Source: Candidatus Pacearchaeota archaeon
Lineage (GTDB): Archaea > Nanobdellota > Nanobdellia > Pacearchaeales > GW2011-AR1
Direction: 5' to 3'
DNA length: 38,767 bases
NCBI GenBank assembly: GCA_018304165.1
Contig: JAGVWS010000031.1
Span: 1 to 38,767 of the forward strand
Position numbers and translations under genes: made by a program. This document shows, piece by piece, positions 30,495-36,835 of the stretch. Numbering within the stretch: position 1 is the first letter of the stretch; each line of letters opens with the position of its first letter. Under the pieces are notes generated by a model. It saw nothing but the letters and a program-made list of their open reading frames with translations. It ran no database searches and was not told the DNA's origin.

Positions 30495-30768
30495 TTCTTT
30501 TTGATCTTCTGTATTTCTCTATTATGCCCGGAACATCACTTTCTTTTATTCCAAGCCTTTCGGCATTTTTTTGACCTTCTAGAGAAATTTTCTCAAGATT
30601 TCTGATTACCTCGTCTTTGGTTGGTACTTTTACTTTTTCAAGAACTATAGTGTTCCCTTTGTTAATAACTATAAAAAGAGTTCCCTCTTCGGCATTTATA
30701 GCATTTCTTATAACTCTGGGTATGACCACCTGTCCTTTTGAAGACATCTTAATCGCACTGATTACCAT
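30472..30768 (-). CDS. AbrB-type antitoxin (VapB-like)
   Basis: A 98-residue protein with an N-terminal SpoVT-AbrB DNA-binding fold (IKMSSKGQVVIPRVIRNAIN, then GTLFIVINKGNTIVLEK) and a C-terminal helical toxin-binding tail. It lies first in the pair, as usual for vapBC, so it probably represses its own promoter. A TATATAAATA box lies about 30 nt before the ATG. Confidence 0.9.
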   Translation of the reverse strand: MVISAIKMSSKGQVVIPRVIRNAINAEEGTLFIVINKGNTIVLEKVKVPTKDEVIRNLEKISLEGQKNAERLGIKESDVPGIIEKYRRSKRNESNSRY

Positions 30769-30813
30769 GTAAGAAAGTAAGAATTCCTTATTTATATATT
30801 TTTTGGTTCACGA

Positions 30814-30888
30814 TTTAGTGCTGGCTGTCTTGCGTGTTTTAGTGCCAGCGGCCTCGTGGGAATGGGAGCGGGATGGATGATTATATAG
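30814..30888 (+). pseudogene. Remnant of the presenilin-like gene C-terminus
   Basis: The plus strand reads SAGCLACFSASGLVGMGAGW then MII and a stop. The intact gene ends ITAGCLAGLGVGWLMI. The remnant lies directly after the VapBC module and carries an internal tandem duplication (TTTAGTGCTGGC, TTTAGTGCCAGC). It has no start or upstream part. Confidence 0.6.
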
Positions 30889-30933
30889 GTCTGAAATCAC
30901 TAAGTTTAAAAATGAGGTTTGCTTAAGAATAAT

Positions 30934-31269
30934 ATGAGTTATGAATACGAAGAAGATTTAGACATATTATACATATCCAATAATCCTGAAAAAGAAAGGG
31001 CAGCAGAAAATTTAGTTATAGGGAATATTGTTGTAGATATAAGTGATAGTGGCAAAGTTTTAGGTGTTGAGATAGATTCTGCCTCCAGATTTCTTAATTT
31101 TCCGGCAAATCAGCTAAAAAATCTAAAAAATTCAAAAATAGAAGTTATGAGAGCAGGAAACATGCTGGCATTAGCAGTAGTATTAGCAACACCCTTAAAA
31201 GAGCATACTTTGCAGTTTGCAGTTATTCCTCATAATAGAAATAATCTATCTATTGTTGCTTCTTGCTAA
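30934..31269 (+). CDS. DUF2283 family protein, orphan antitoxin-like
   Basis: A 111-residue protein with the DUF2283 pattern (MSYEYEEDLDILYISNNPE, IVVDISDSGKVLGVEIDSAS) plus a C-terminal beta segment (GNMLALAVVLATPLKEHTLQF) like the protein at 7.3 kb. The track start is TTG. The ATG at 30934 has a TTTAAAAA box about 28 nt upstream and gives the usual N-terminus. No DUF4258 gene lies upstream. A toxin-like gene faces it and overlaps its 3' end by 20 bp. Confidence 0.75.
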   Translation: MSYEYEEDLDILYISNNPEKERAAENLVIGNIVVDISDSGKVLGVEIDSASRFLNFPANQLKNLKNSKIEVMRAGNMLALAVVLATPLKEHTLQFAVIPHNRNNLSIVASC

Positions 31270-31642
31270 ACTCTTTTCTCATCCAGTTTTTTATCTTTCT
31301 ACTCAATGTCTTATCTTGCTTGGTGTAATCAAAATAGGCATTAAAAAATTTTGGAGGATTTTCATCAAGGTAAAAACATAAAATTAATGACCTTGTTTCT
31401 TCAAGTTTGTAAATAAATGAATATTTGAATCCCCTATTTGCTGGTCTTTTAAAAGTTCCAATTATCTTATCAAATTGAGGATATATTTTTTCAATAGTTT
31501 CAATTTCAACAGCATGCTTAATATAACTTCCTCTGTCATAATAAGGATGAATCTTAAAATCGCTGAACTTTCTTTCTTTCAGAAAATTGATCTTCTCTTT
31601 TTCTTCTTCTTTTGTTAAAGGAATATCTATCTCATTATACAT
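31250..31642 (-). CDS. Small toxin-like protein convergent with DUF2283
   Basis: A 130-residue basic protein. After a helical N-terminus it has a layout like the DUF4258-type proteins here: FKIHPYYDRGSYIKHAVEIETIEKIYPQF, then strands FKYSFIYKLEETRSLILCFYLD and a basic tail (LSRKIKNWMRKEF). A TTTATAAG box lies about 29 nt before the ATG. The 20-bp 3' overlap with the DUF2283 gene suggests an unusual convergent toxin-antitoxin pair. Family assignment is uncertain. Confidence 0.5.
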   Translation of the reverse strand: MYNEIDIPLTKEEEKEKINFLKERKFSDFKIHPYYDRGSYIKHAVEIETIEKIYPQFDKIIGTFKRPANRGFKYSFIYKLEETRSLILCFYLDENPPKFFNAYFDYTKQDKTLSRKIKNWMRKEFSKKQQ

Positions 31643-31805
31643 TGTCAGGAAAAGTAAGATAAACTTATAAACATTATCATAATTTGAGATTATGTTTAAT
31701 CTGGCGTTGCACTTTAGTTAAATCATTTAATATATAGGGTCATTTTCCTCAATGAATGACAGATTCTCACTTCTGGATAACGCCTCTATCTGTTCTTTTG
31801 AGCAA

Positions 31806-32102
31806 TTAACTTTTTAATATTTCAATTAGCCCCTCTTCACTCCTCAAGATTCCTTCCTCTAATGCTTCAACGCTTTTTGAACTGCCTCCATAAATTTCAT
31901 AATACACTCGCCTTAGGGTAGCTACCTGTTGCATGAGAATATGGCAGGAGATATAAGCCCTTATATCAGTTAAAGTAATTTGTCCATCTCTTTTAGCTCT
32001 TTCTATCAGGGATTTTTCGGTTTCCATGGCAAAAGCCATATTTGCCAATTTTTCTTCTATCTTTTTGATTAAATACCCTTGTATTTTATTATTTTCTATC
32101 AT
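31806..32102 (-). CDS. Hypothetical helical protein, 98 aa
   Basis: Unrecognised. It is almost entirely helical (YLIKKIEEKLANMAFAMETE, ISCHILMQQVATLRRVYYEI). The track begins at a TTG. The ATG two codons later has a TATAAATTAG box 29 nt upstream, so it has its own promoter and leaderless start. It lies on the same strand as the signal peptidase group but is probably a separate unit. Confidence 0.55.
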   Translation of the reverse strand: MIENNKIQGYLIKKIEEKLANMAFAMETEKSLIERAKRDGQITLTDIRAYISCHILMQQVATLRRVYYEIYGGSSKSVEALEEGILRSEEGLIEILKS

Positions 32103-32147
32103 CTTCAATGTGCCATCACAGCTAATTTATACATTACATCCTCTCCT

Positions 32148-32690
32148 TCACATGCCGAACCTGTCAAAAGCTCTCCCGATTGCATCCCTTTCTTTTATTT
32201 TCCTGTAATTAAAAAGGAAATCTGCGTAGTCCATGATGGAGAAAAAACGCGGGTTTAAAGGGTATCCACGGGCTTCCGAAAGTCTCCTGCGTCTTTCATA
32301 GCCTTCCATAATCCTTCTGGTGGCTCCCGCTATCTCCTTTGGTATATCTGAATCATAAACAGTACGCTCCAGTTCTATGGCTCTCACTACTTTCTTGAAT
32401 TCATCCTGAATTGAAGGCCTGACGATATTATAAGCTAACAACCCAGCCTCTTTTTCGCTGTCTTTTCTGTTTATTACAACATGGAGCGGGGGATTGAAGA
32501 GGAAAGCTACCAGAAAATTGTTATCGCCGTTTCTATCACCTCTAAAAGAAGGCACTATGTCTGCGTCACTTCCCTTCATTCTCTTCAAAACATCAGCCAT
32601 TTCATCCAGAGACAGCCTGCTGAGCCCGCAGGTTCCAACAATATAAAGCTCACCGCGGGACAAAATAGTTAATTGCAATTTTCCTGCCAT
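32148..32690 (-). CDS. Hypothetical protein, 180 aa (signal peptidase operon)
   Basis: Unrecognised. The N-terminal 70 residues are beta-rich (KLQLTILSRGELYIVGTCGL, NNFLVAFLFNPPLHVVINR). The C-terminal part is helical and basic (RRIMEGYERRRRLSEARGYP). The ATG follows the upstream stop by 1 bp, so translation is probably coupled. No transmembrane segment or secretion signal is present, so it is likely a cytoplasmic factor. Confidence 0.55.
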   Translation of the reverse strand: MAGKLQLTILSRGELYIVGTCGLSRLSLDEMADVLKRMKGSDADIVPSFRGDRNGDNNFLVAFLFNPPLHVVINRKDSEKEAGLLAYNIVRPSIQDEFKKVVRAIELERTVYDSDIPKEIAGATRRIMEGYERRRRLSEARGYPLNPRFFSIMDYADFLFNYRKIKERDAIGRAFDRFGM

Positions 32691-32691
32691 T

Positions 32692-33039
32692 CTACCTTGC
32701 TTCCCCCCTTTCCCTTAGCTCACTCTGCTCATGAGCCGCAGAATAATATCCTCTTTCAGTTAAGTATTTAAGGGCGGTTTCTCGCAGGTTATTTAGCTCT
32801 TCTTCAGCTTTATTAAGAGTTGTCCTTCCATCTGAATACCTCTTTATAGCCCTCCTTATAGCAGGGCGCATATGTTTTTGATCGGCAAAGACTTTAATAT
32901 CCATACCCTCTCTTCTTCTCTCTGCGATATAATCAAACTTGCGCATCAGCATGCTGGCAAACCTGCTCTTTTCTTCATCAGTCCTTTCCTTTCTCTCAAA
33001 CTTATTTATCCTTCTTTCAAGGTCTCTTATTATTCCCAT
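32692..33039 (-). CDS. Hypothetical basic helical protein, 115 aa (signal peptidase operon)
   Basis: Unrecognised. It is rich in Arg, Glu and Lys, with long helices (GIIRDLERRINKFERKERTD, AIRRAIKRYSDGRTTLNKAE). The track start (33132) lies inside the signal peptidase gene. The ATG at 33039 has GGAGAT 5 nt upstream and starts 16 bp after the signal peptidase stop, so it is the better start. It could bind RNA or act as a coiled-coil partner. No evidence decides. Confidence 0.55.
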   Translation of the reverse strand: MGIIRDLERRINKFERKERTDEEKSRFASMLMRKFDYIAERRREGMDIKVFADQKHMRPAIRRAIKRYSDGRTTLNKAEEELNNLRETALKYLTERGYYSAAHEQSELRERGEAR

Positions 33040-33055
33040 TTTTATCTCCTTTGTC

Positions 33056-33592
33056 TCAATAAACCAACACAACCAGTTTATATAAAATTTGCTCAAATCG
33101 TATCCTTCCATCACTGATAATATTATTATCACCCTTCATGATATAATAAGTTCCTTTCTCATCAAACCCAATACTCATTATCCTGTGTATTACTAAATCT
33201 CCGCTCTTATCCCTGTAAGTTATTATATCTCCTGCATGGAGCTGTTCAGGAGATGTTACAGGTATTTTAATTCCTTTTGAGTCCTCGTTAAGAACAGGCA
33301 GCATGCTTCCTGTTGCTGCATATCCGGAAAGTGAAGCATTAGATAGTTTTATTATTATCATGTCGGGCAGAATGGTTATGTCGGCCGGAGCAATATTGTA
33401 AGAGGGAGCGACAGCGCTTCCGGTTATTCCGAGGCTTAATGGCTTTTCAATCATGTTCAGCTGAGGAATTGCCTGGGACAGGAGAAATCCTGATATTAAA
33501 GATATTAATACAACTATGATTGTCCTTAGCTTATGCAGTTTGCTTAGATTATTAATGTTATTCATATTTTCTATACTACTTATACCATCCAT
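33056..33592 (-). CDS. Signal peptidase I, archaeal type (S26)
   Basis: Removes signal peptides from secreted proteins at the membrane. It is a 178-residue protein. One N-terminal membrane helix (about 22-42) is followed by an unusual 45-residue segment, then the nucleophile Ser96 in ATGSMLPVL. His137 in DLVIHRIMSIG replaces the bacterial Lys, as is typical of the archaeal/ER type. The last motif is MKGDNNIISDG. The two unknown genes downstream on the same strand appear co-transcribed. The product may process the lipoprotein-like peptide encoded by the divergent operon next door. Confidence 0.88.
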   Translation of the reverse strand: MDGISSIENMNNINNLSKLHKLRTIIVVLISLISGFLLSQAIPQLNMIEKPLSLGITGSAVAPSYNIAPADITILPDMIIIKLSNASLSGYAATGSMLPVLNEDSKGIKIPVTSPEQLHAGDIITYRDKSGDLVIHRIMSIGFDEKGTYYIMKGDNNIISDGRIRFEQILYKLVVLVY

Positions 33593-33696
33593 ATTTTCAT
33601 TACTTTCAGCTGGTTAATAAACCTTACTGTCTTTTAACTACTTTAAAGATACACTAAAATAGAAAGGTTTATAAAGAGAGGAGGAGATGGGGATAT

Positions 33697-33888
33697 ATGA
33701 ATAAACAATTAAACAGAGCTTTAACATCATTATCTTTAGTCGGAGGTTTAGTTGGATGTGGCAAAGAAAATGCTGCTTCAATACAAACCAGAGTTGACCA
33801 AAGAGGCGGAAGCACAGAGCATCTTGTTATTGACGGAGTAAATACTGACGGAGTAAATAAACTTTCTTACAGGAGAGAGGGAAAATGA
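33697..33888 (+). CDS. Small lipoprotein-like secreted peptide, 63 aa
   Basis: A 63-residue protein with a basic start (MNKQLNRALTSL), a hydrophobic core and LVGGLVGCGKENAA, which looks like a lipobox with Cys21. The mature part is about 43 polar residues. A TTTATAAAG box lies 29 nt before the ATG, so the GAGGAGGAG stretch between them is probably not transcribed. The next gene overlaps by ATGA. It opens a five-gene operon. No family is recognised. Confidence 0.6.
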   Translation: MNKQLNRALTSLSLVGGLVGCGKENAASIQTRVDQRGGSTEHLVIDGVNTDGVNKLSYRREGK

Positions 33889-34667
33889 GTCTTGAAAATA
33901 AATTTAGGGCTGGTTTGAAATGGATTTTGGACAATAAAAAGAAAACGCTGGCTTCCTTAGTTTTAGCGGGGCTTGCGGGCATTACCATTTCTAAAGATAA
34001 TGTTCATCTTGGTTCTACAACATTGAATAATGCTGGTGGTAATCATTATGTTTGGGGTTTGTTTCCAAGTGTTAAGATTATTGGCGATACTAATACTAGT
34101 GTCAGGACTTATGGTTTGGTAGCAATAAATACCCTTAACGGTAAGATTACTGGCGATATGAGCACTTACGGATTAATTGGAGGGAATAATTCTACAGGGG
34201 ATAATTCTTCCATCACTGGCGATATGGGCGCTTACGGATTACTTGTGGGGATTAATTCTACAGGCAATAATTCTTCCATCACTGGAGATATGGGCGCTTA
34301 CGGATTAATTGGAGGGGAGAATTCTACAGGCAATAATTCTTCCATCACTGGAGATATGGGCGCTTACGGATTACTTGTGGGGATTAATTCTACAGGCAAT
34401 AATTCTTCCATTACTGGCGATATGAGCGCTTACGGATTGTTTACAGGGAATAATTCTGCAGGCAATAATTCTTCCATTACTGGCGATATGAGCGCTTACG
34501 GATTGTTTACAGGGAATAATTCTGCAGGCGATAATTCTCCCATCACTGGCGATATTACTTCAAGAGGGATTTCTGCTATTACTCCTGTAGATTGGGGTTT
34601 TCTTTCTAACACCCAACTAAATCTTGAGAATTATATAGTTAAGAAAGAGGAGGCGAGTTCAAAATGA
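33885..34667 (+). CDS. Beta-solenoid repeat surface protein
   Basis: A 260-residue protein. A basic stretch and a hydrophobic helix (KKTLASLVLAGLAGITIS, about 20-37) suggest export or membrane anchoring. After it come a degenerate unit and six nearly identical 22-residue repeats of the type ITGDMxAYGLxxGxNSxGNN, rich in Gly, Asn and Ser. These should stack as a right-handed beta-solenoid with six rungs or more. A short Lys/Glu tail follows. It is probably a cell-surface adhesin-like or spacer protein. Both ends overlap the neighbouring genes by ATGA. Confidence 0.7.
   Translation: MSLENKFRAGLKWILDNKKKTLASLVLAGLAGITISKDNVHLGSTTLNNAGGNHYVWGLFPSVKIIGDTNTSVRTYGLVAINTLNGKITGDMSTYGLIGGNNSTGDNSSITGDMGAYGLLVGINSTGNNSSITGDMGAYGLIGGENSTGNNSSITGDMGAYGLLVGINSTGNNSSITGDMSAYGLFTGNNSAGNNSSITGDMSAYGLFTGNNSAGDNSPITGDITSRGISAITPVDWGFLSNTQLNLENYIVKKEEASSK
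34146..34541 (+). repeat. Six 66-bp tandem repeats in the solenoid gene
   Basis: Six in-frame 66-bp units begin ATTACTGGCGATATG or ATCACTGG(C/A)GATATG. Synonymous sites are also nearly identical, so the array is young or being homogenised and can change rung number by recombination or slippage. Confidence 0.9.
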
Positions 34668-35455
34668 CATTCATAAAACCCGAACTCGTCAAGAAGATCA
34701 GGGCATACTTCAGTCTTAATATTTATGAAACGAGGGTTTGGCTTGCGTTGCTGACTCGCGGAGTTTCAAGCGTCGGAGAGATAGCAGAAGTAAGTGGAGT
34801 TCCGAGAAGCAGGACTTATGATGTTCTTGAAAGCCTTGAAAAGGCAGGCTTCACACTGATAAAGCTTGGTAAGCCAGTTAAATACATGGCAATAAAACCA
34901 GCTGTCATAATTGAAAAGCTAAAGAACAACGCGCGCAGGGAGGCGGAGGAGAAAGTAAAGACTCTTGCTAATTTGAGGGGAACTGAAGAATACAAAGTTC
35001 TTGAAGATCTCCACAAGTCAGGCATTGAGCCGATAAAGCACGGGGACTTATCAAGCGCCATAAGAGGAAAGAGCAATATATACAATTACTTAAAGGAAAT
35101 AGTTGAAAACGCTGAAAAGGAAGTAATAATTTGCATGGATGCCGCAGAGATATTGAGAAGATACAAGGTTTTTGACCAGGTATTTTCAAGGTTAAGAAAG
35201 TCTGGAGTTGTTGTAAAGTTAGCCCTCAGTGGAAATGATGTTGAATTAAGAGAAGTTACAAACCGCTTAAAGATAAAGGTAGTAAAGATGTCCATTAACG
35301 CGCGATTTATAATTATTGACAGGAACCAGGTGCTGATGATGGTTACCAACTCTCCTCACGACGACCAGGAAGTCGGCGTCTGGATTAATTCTGAGTTCTT
35401 CGCAGGCTCTTTAGCGACGCTGTTTGACATCGCTGTTGGCGGAAGAAGGATATAG
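34664..35455 (+). CDS. TrmB-family transcriptional regulator
   Basis: A 263-residue protein. The N-terminal winged helix of the TrmB type is YETRVWLALLTRGVSSVGEI, then AEVSGVPRSRTYDVLESLEK and KYMAIKP. A coiled linker and a C-terminal sensor domain of PLD-like shape follow (EVIICMDAAEIL, RFIIIDRNQVLMMVTN). TrmB proteins usually sense sugars. No sugar transporter is present here, so the ligand is open. It overlaps the solenoid gene by ATGA and is co-expressed with it, so it may control this operon. Confidence 0.88.
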   Translation: MTFIKPELVKKIRAYFSLNIYETRVWLALLTRGVSSVGEIAEVSGVPRSRTYDVLESLEKAGFTLIKLGKPVKYMAIKPAVIIEKLKNNARREAEEKVKTLANLRGTEEYKVLEDLHKSGIEPIKHGDLSSAIRGKSNIYNYLKEIVENAEKEVIICMDAAEILRRYKVFDQVFSRLRKSGVVVKLALSGNDVELREVTNRLKIKVVKMSINARFIIIDRNQVLMMVTNSPHDDQEVGVWINSEFFAGSLATLFDIAVGGRRI

Positions 35456-35464
35456 GGAGAGAAG

Positions 35465-35701
35465 ATGGTCTTGAAGAAATTAGTTGATGCTTTTAAGGAA
35501 GGAATGAGAAGTGCTGAAAGAGAAATAGACTTTTTAAGAGATTTAGCCGGAACTCCAAGGAGTAGTTATGATATCAACCACCAATTAGAGAAAATTGAAG
35601 GTACTAGAAGATTAGAGCCTGCACATGAACCATCTGGTGGTATTGCTTATTTAATGTTCTTTGCCGGCCAGTTAATTAGTTATGCCGGAGCTAGCTTATA
35701 A
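35465..35701 (+). CDS. Hypothetical protein, 78 aa (solenoid operon)
   Basis: Unrecognised. The first half is a charged helix (LKKLVDAFKEGMRSAEREID). The C-terminus is hydrophobic (GGIAYLMFFAGQLISYAGAS), long enough for one membrane helix, so it may be tail-anchored. GGGAGAG upstream of the ATG and a 9-bp gap to the regulator gene indicate co-transcription. Confidence 0.6.
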   Translation: MVLKKLVDAFKEGMRSAEREIDFLRDLAGTPRSSYDINHQLEKIEGTRRLEPAHEPSGGIAYLMFFAGQLISYAGASL

Positions 35702-35710
35702 TAAGATAAA

Positions 35711-36079
35711 ATGGCAATAGAATATAACGACTCTGGTTTTACTGAATGGAGTTGTCCCCTGTATCACGGGACGAATGATGTTGCTCCTGAAGATGAACCT
35801 GTAACTTCTTTGATGATGAGATATAGAGTTGCAGGTAAAGACGGAATCAATGCCTTCTCTCAATGGTTCTACAATTTCGCATTTCGCAACGGCATTACGA
35901 CAGATGACGAAAACACTTATTTCTTAGGCCCTAAAGATAAACAGGTAAGAATGGCAATTGGCCGCACAGACACTGTTCCGGAAGTCGTCTTTGATGCTCA
36001 TTCAGAAAAAGATATTAAGGCTGTTGTTTCAATATTCAATGGCTGGGAAGTCGGATTAGAGGAGATAACAAAGGAGTAA
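35711..36079 (+). CDS. Hypothetical protein, 122 aa (solenoid operon)
   Basis: Unrecognised soluble protein. Visible features are SCPLYHGTNDVAPED near the start, an aromatic patch (FSQWFYNFAF) and a beta segment (VPEVVFDAHSEKDIKAVVSI). HGTND recalls ART-like folds only superficially and is not enough for a call. It starts 9 bp after the 78-aa gene and is the last gene of the operon. An intergenic repeat element begins 5 bp after its stop. Confidence 0.6.
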   Translation: MAIEYNDSGFTEWSCPLYHGTNDVAPEDEPVTSLMMRYRVAGKDGINAFSQWFYNFAFRNGITTDDENTYFLGPKDKQVRMAIGRTDTVPEVVFDAHSEKDIKAVVSIFNGWEVGLEEITKE

Positions 36080-36084
36080 GTTTT

Positions 36085-36263
36085 AGTGAGCGGGCGTTTT
36101 CTGAACCGAAATAAGTTATTAAATTATCAAATAATCTGTTGATATAACCTCTGAAGACAAGTTAGCTTACATATGATCGCTATGCAATAATTAATGTGTA
36201 AAATTGTCTTTTATATTATTTATAAGAACTATTATCATTACTCTAATTAAATTCATCTGAAAA
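36085..36263 (+). repeat. Probable dispersed intergenic element, copy E8 (in the 36.08-36.44 kb spacer)
   Basis: Starts TTTTAGTGAGC just after the stop of the 122-aa gene. It ends ATTACTCTAATTAAATTCAT, matching ATTACTCTAATCATC of the minus-strand end of copy E5 for 11 bases and then CATC. The middle is diverged. The remaining spacer up to 36442 is AT-rich with no ORF I can support. Confidence 0.4.
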
Positions 36264-36442
36264 ACACTTTTAATCAGCAAGGCGAGATTATTGCTATATC
36301 TTATCATAATCAATAAAGTTGCTGATTCTCTGCTGTGTTGCATGAGCAGTTACAGCATACAATAAATTATATGATTTACAATAATTGATTATATGACCTC
36401 TTATTAGAGGATAAGTTTAATTACACTGATTAAAAAAGAAAA

Positions 36443-36462
36443 GAGGCTAATTTCTTAGCCTC
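36443..36462. terminator. 8-bp stem-loop before the tRNA-like copies
   Basis: GAGGCTAA-TTTC-TTAGCCTC is a perfect hairpin that ends exactly where the first tRNA-Asp-like fragment begins. Confidence 0.5.
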
Positions 36463-36561
36463 GCCCCAGTAGCGCCCCCTGCCGCGCCTGTCAACCGCGA
36501 CACAATAGTAGCATTAATGGTAATGTTTCAACCTGTTAAGCTGAATCTCGTCTACAGACTT
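36463..36561 (+). pseudogene. Two decayed tRNA-Asp-like copies
   Basis: Copy i (36463-36500) keeps the 5' acceptor strand GCCCCAG and an anticodon arm CGCGC-CTGTCAA-CCGCG (4 of 5 pairs, anticodon GTC) but nothing beyond. Copy ii (36508-36561) aligns without gaps to the intact gene exactly 120 bp downstream at 43 of 54 positions. It has anticodon loop CTGTTAA (GTT), lacks a usable acceptor, and retains the GTCTACAGACTT segment. Confidence 0.65.
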
Positions 36562-36621
36562 AACATTTCTAGTTAGATTAACTATTTAAAGTTTTCTGTC
36601 AGTTATACTCTAGCGGAGGAT

Positions 36622-36706
36622 GCCCCAGTAGCATTAAAGGTAATGCAACGGCCTGTCAAGCCGTGTCTGGTCTACAGACTTCCTGGTTCGAATCCCGGCT
36701 GGGGCG
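36622..36706 (+). tRNA. tRNA-Asp (anticodon GTC) with hairpin insert in the variable region
   Basis: The acceptor is GCCCCAG/CTGGGGC with discriminator G. The D-stem is GCAT/ATGC. The anticodon stem is ACGGC/GCCGT with loop CTGTCAA. The T-arm is CCTGG-TTCGAAT-CCCGG with one T-C mismatch. The variable region is 17 nt instead of about 5 and contains GTCTG-GTCTA-CAGAC, either a noncanonical intron or an unusual arm. Perfect 10-bp flanks AGCGGAGGAT and ATCCTCCGCT pair outside the acceptor stem. CCA is not encoded. Confidence 0.8.
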
Positions 36707-36835
36707 AATCCTCCGCTTTATTTTGATTGAAAGGAAATCCGCATGAGTTGTAGCTGAGGAAAAGACAAATAATTAGTTATAATCCACTAACTCGACGTTT
36801 AGATAAATTGGAGCAATTATTAGTATGAGCAATAA

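Noticed and set aside
35711-36079. ADP-ribosyltransferase-like domain from HGTND in the 122-aa protein
   Set aside because: One short motif is not enough, and the rest of the ART fold motifs cannot be seen.
36665-36681. Class II tRNA long variable arm (Leu or Ser)
   Set aside because: The anticodon is GTC in a well-formed stem, which is Asp, and tRNA-Asp has no long arm.
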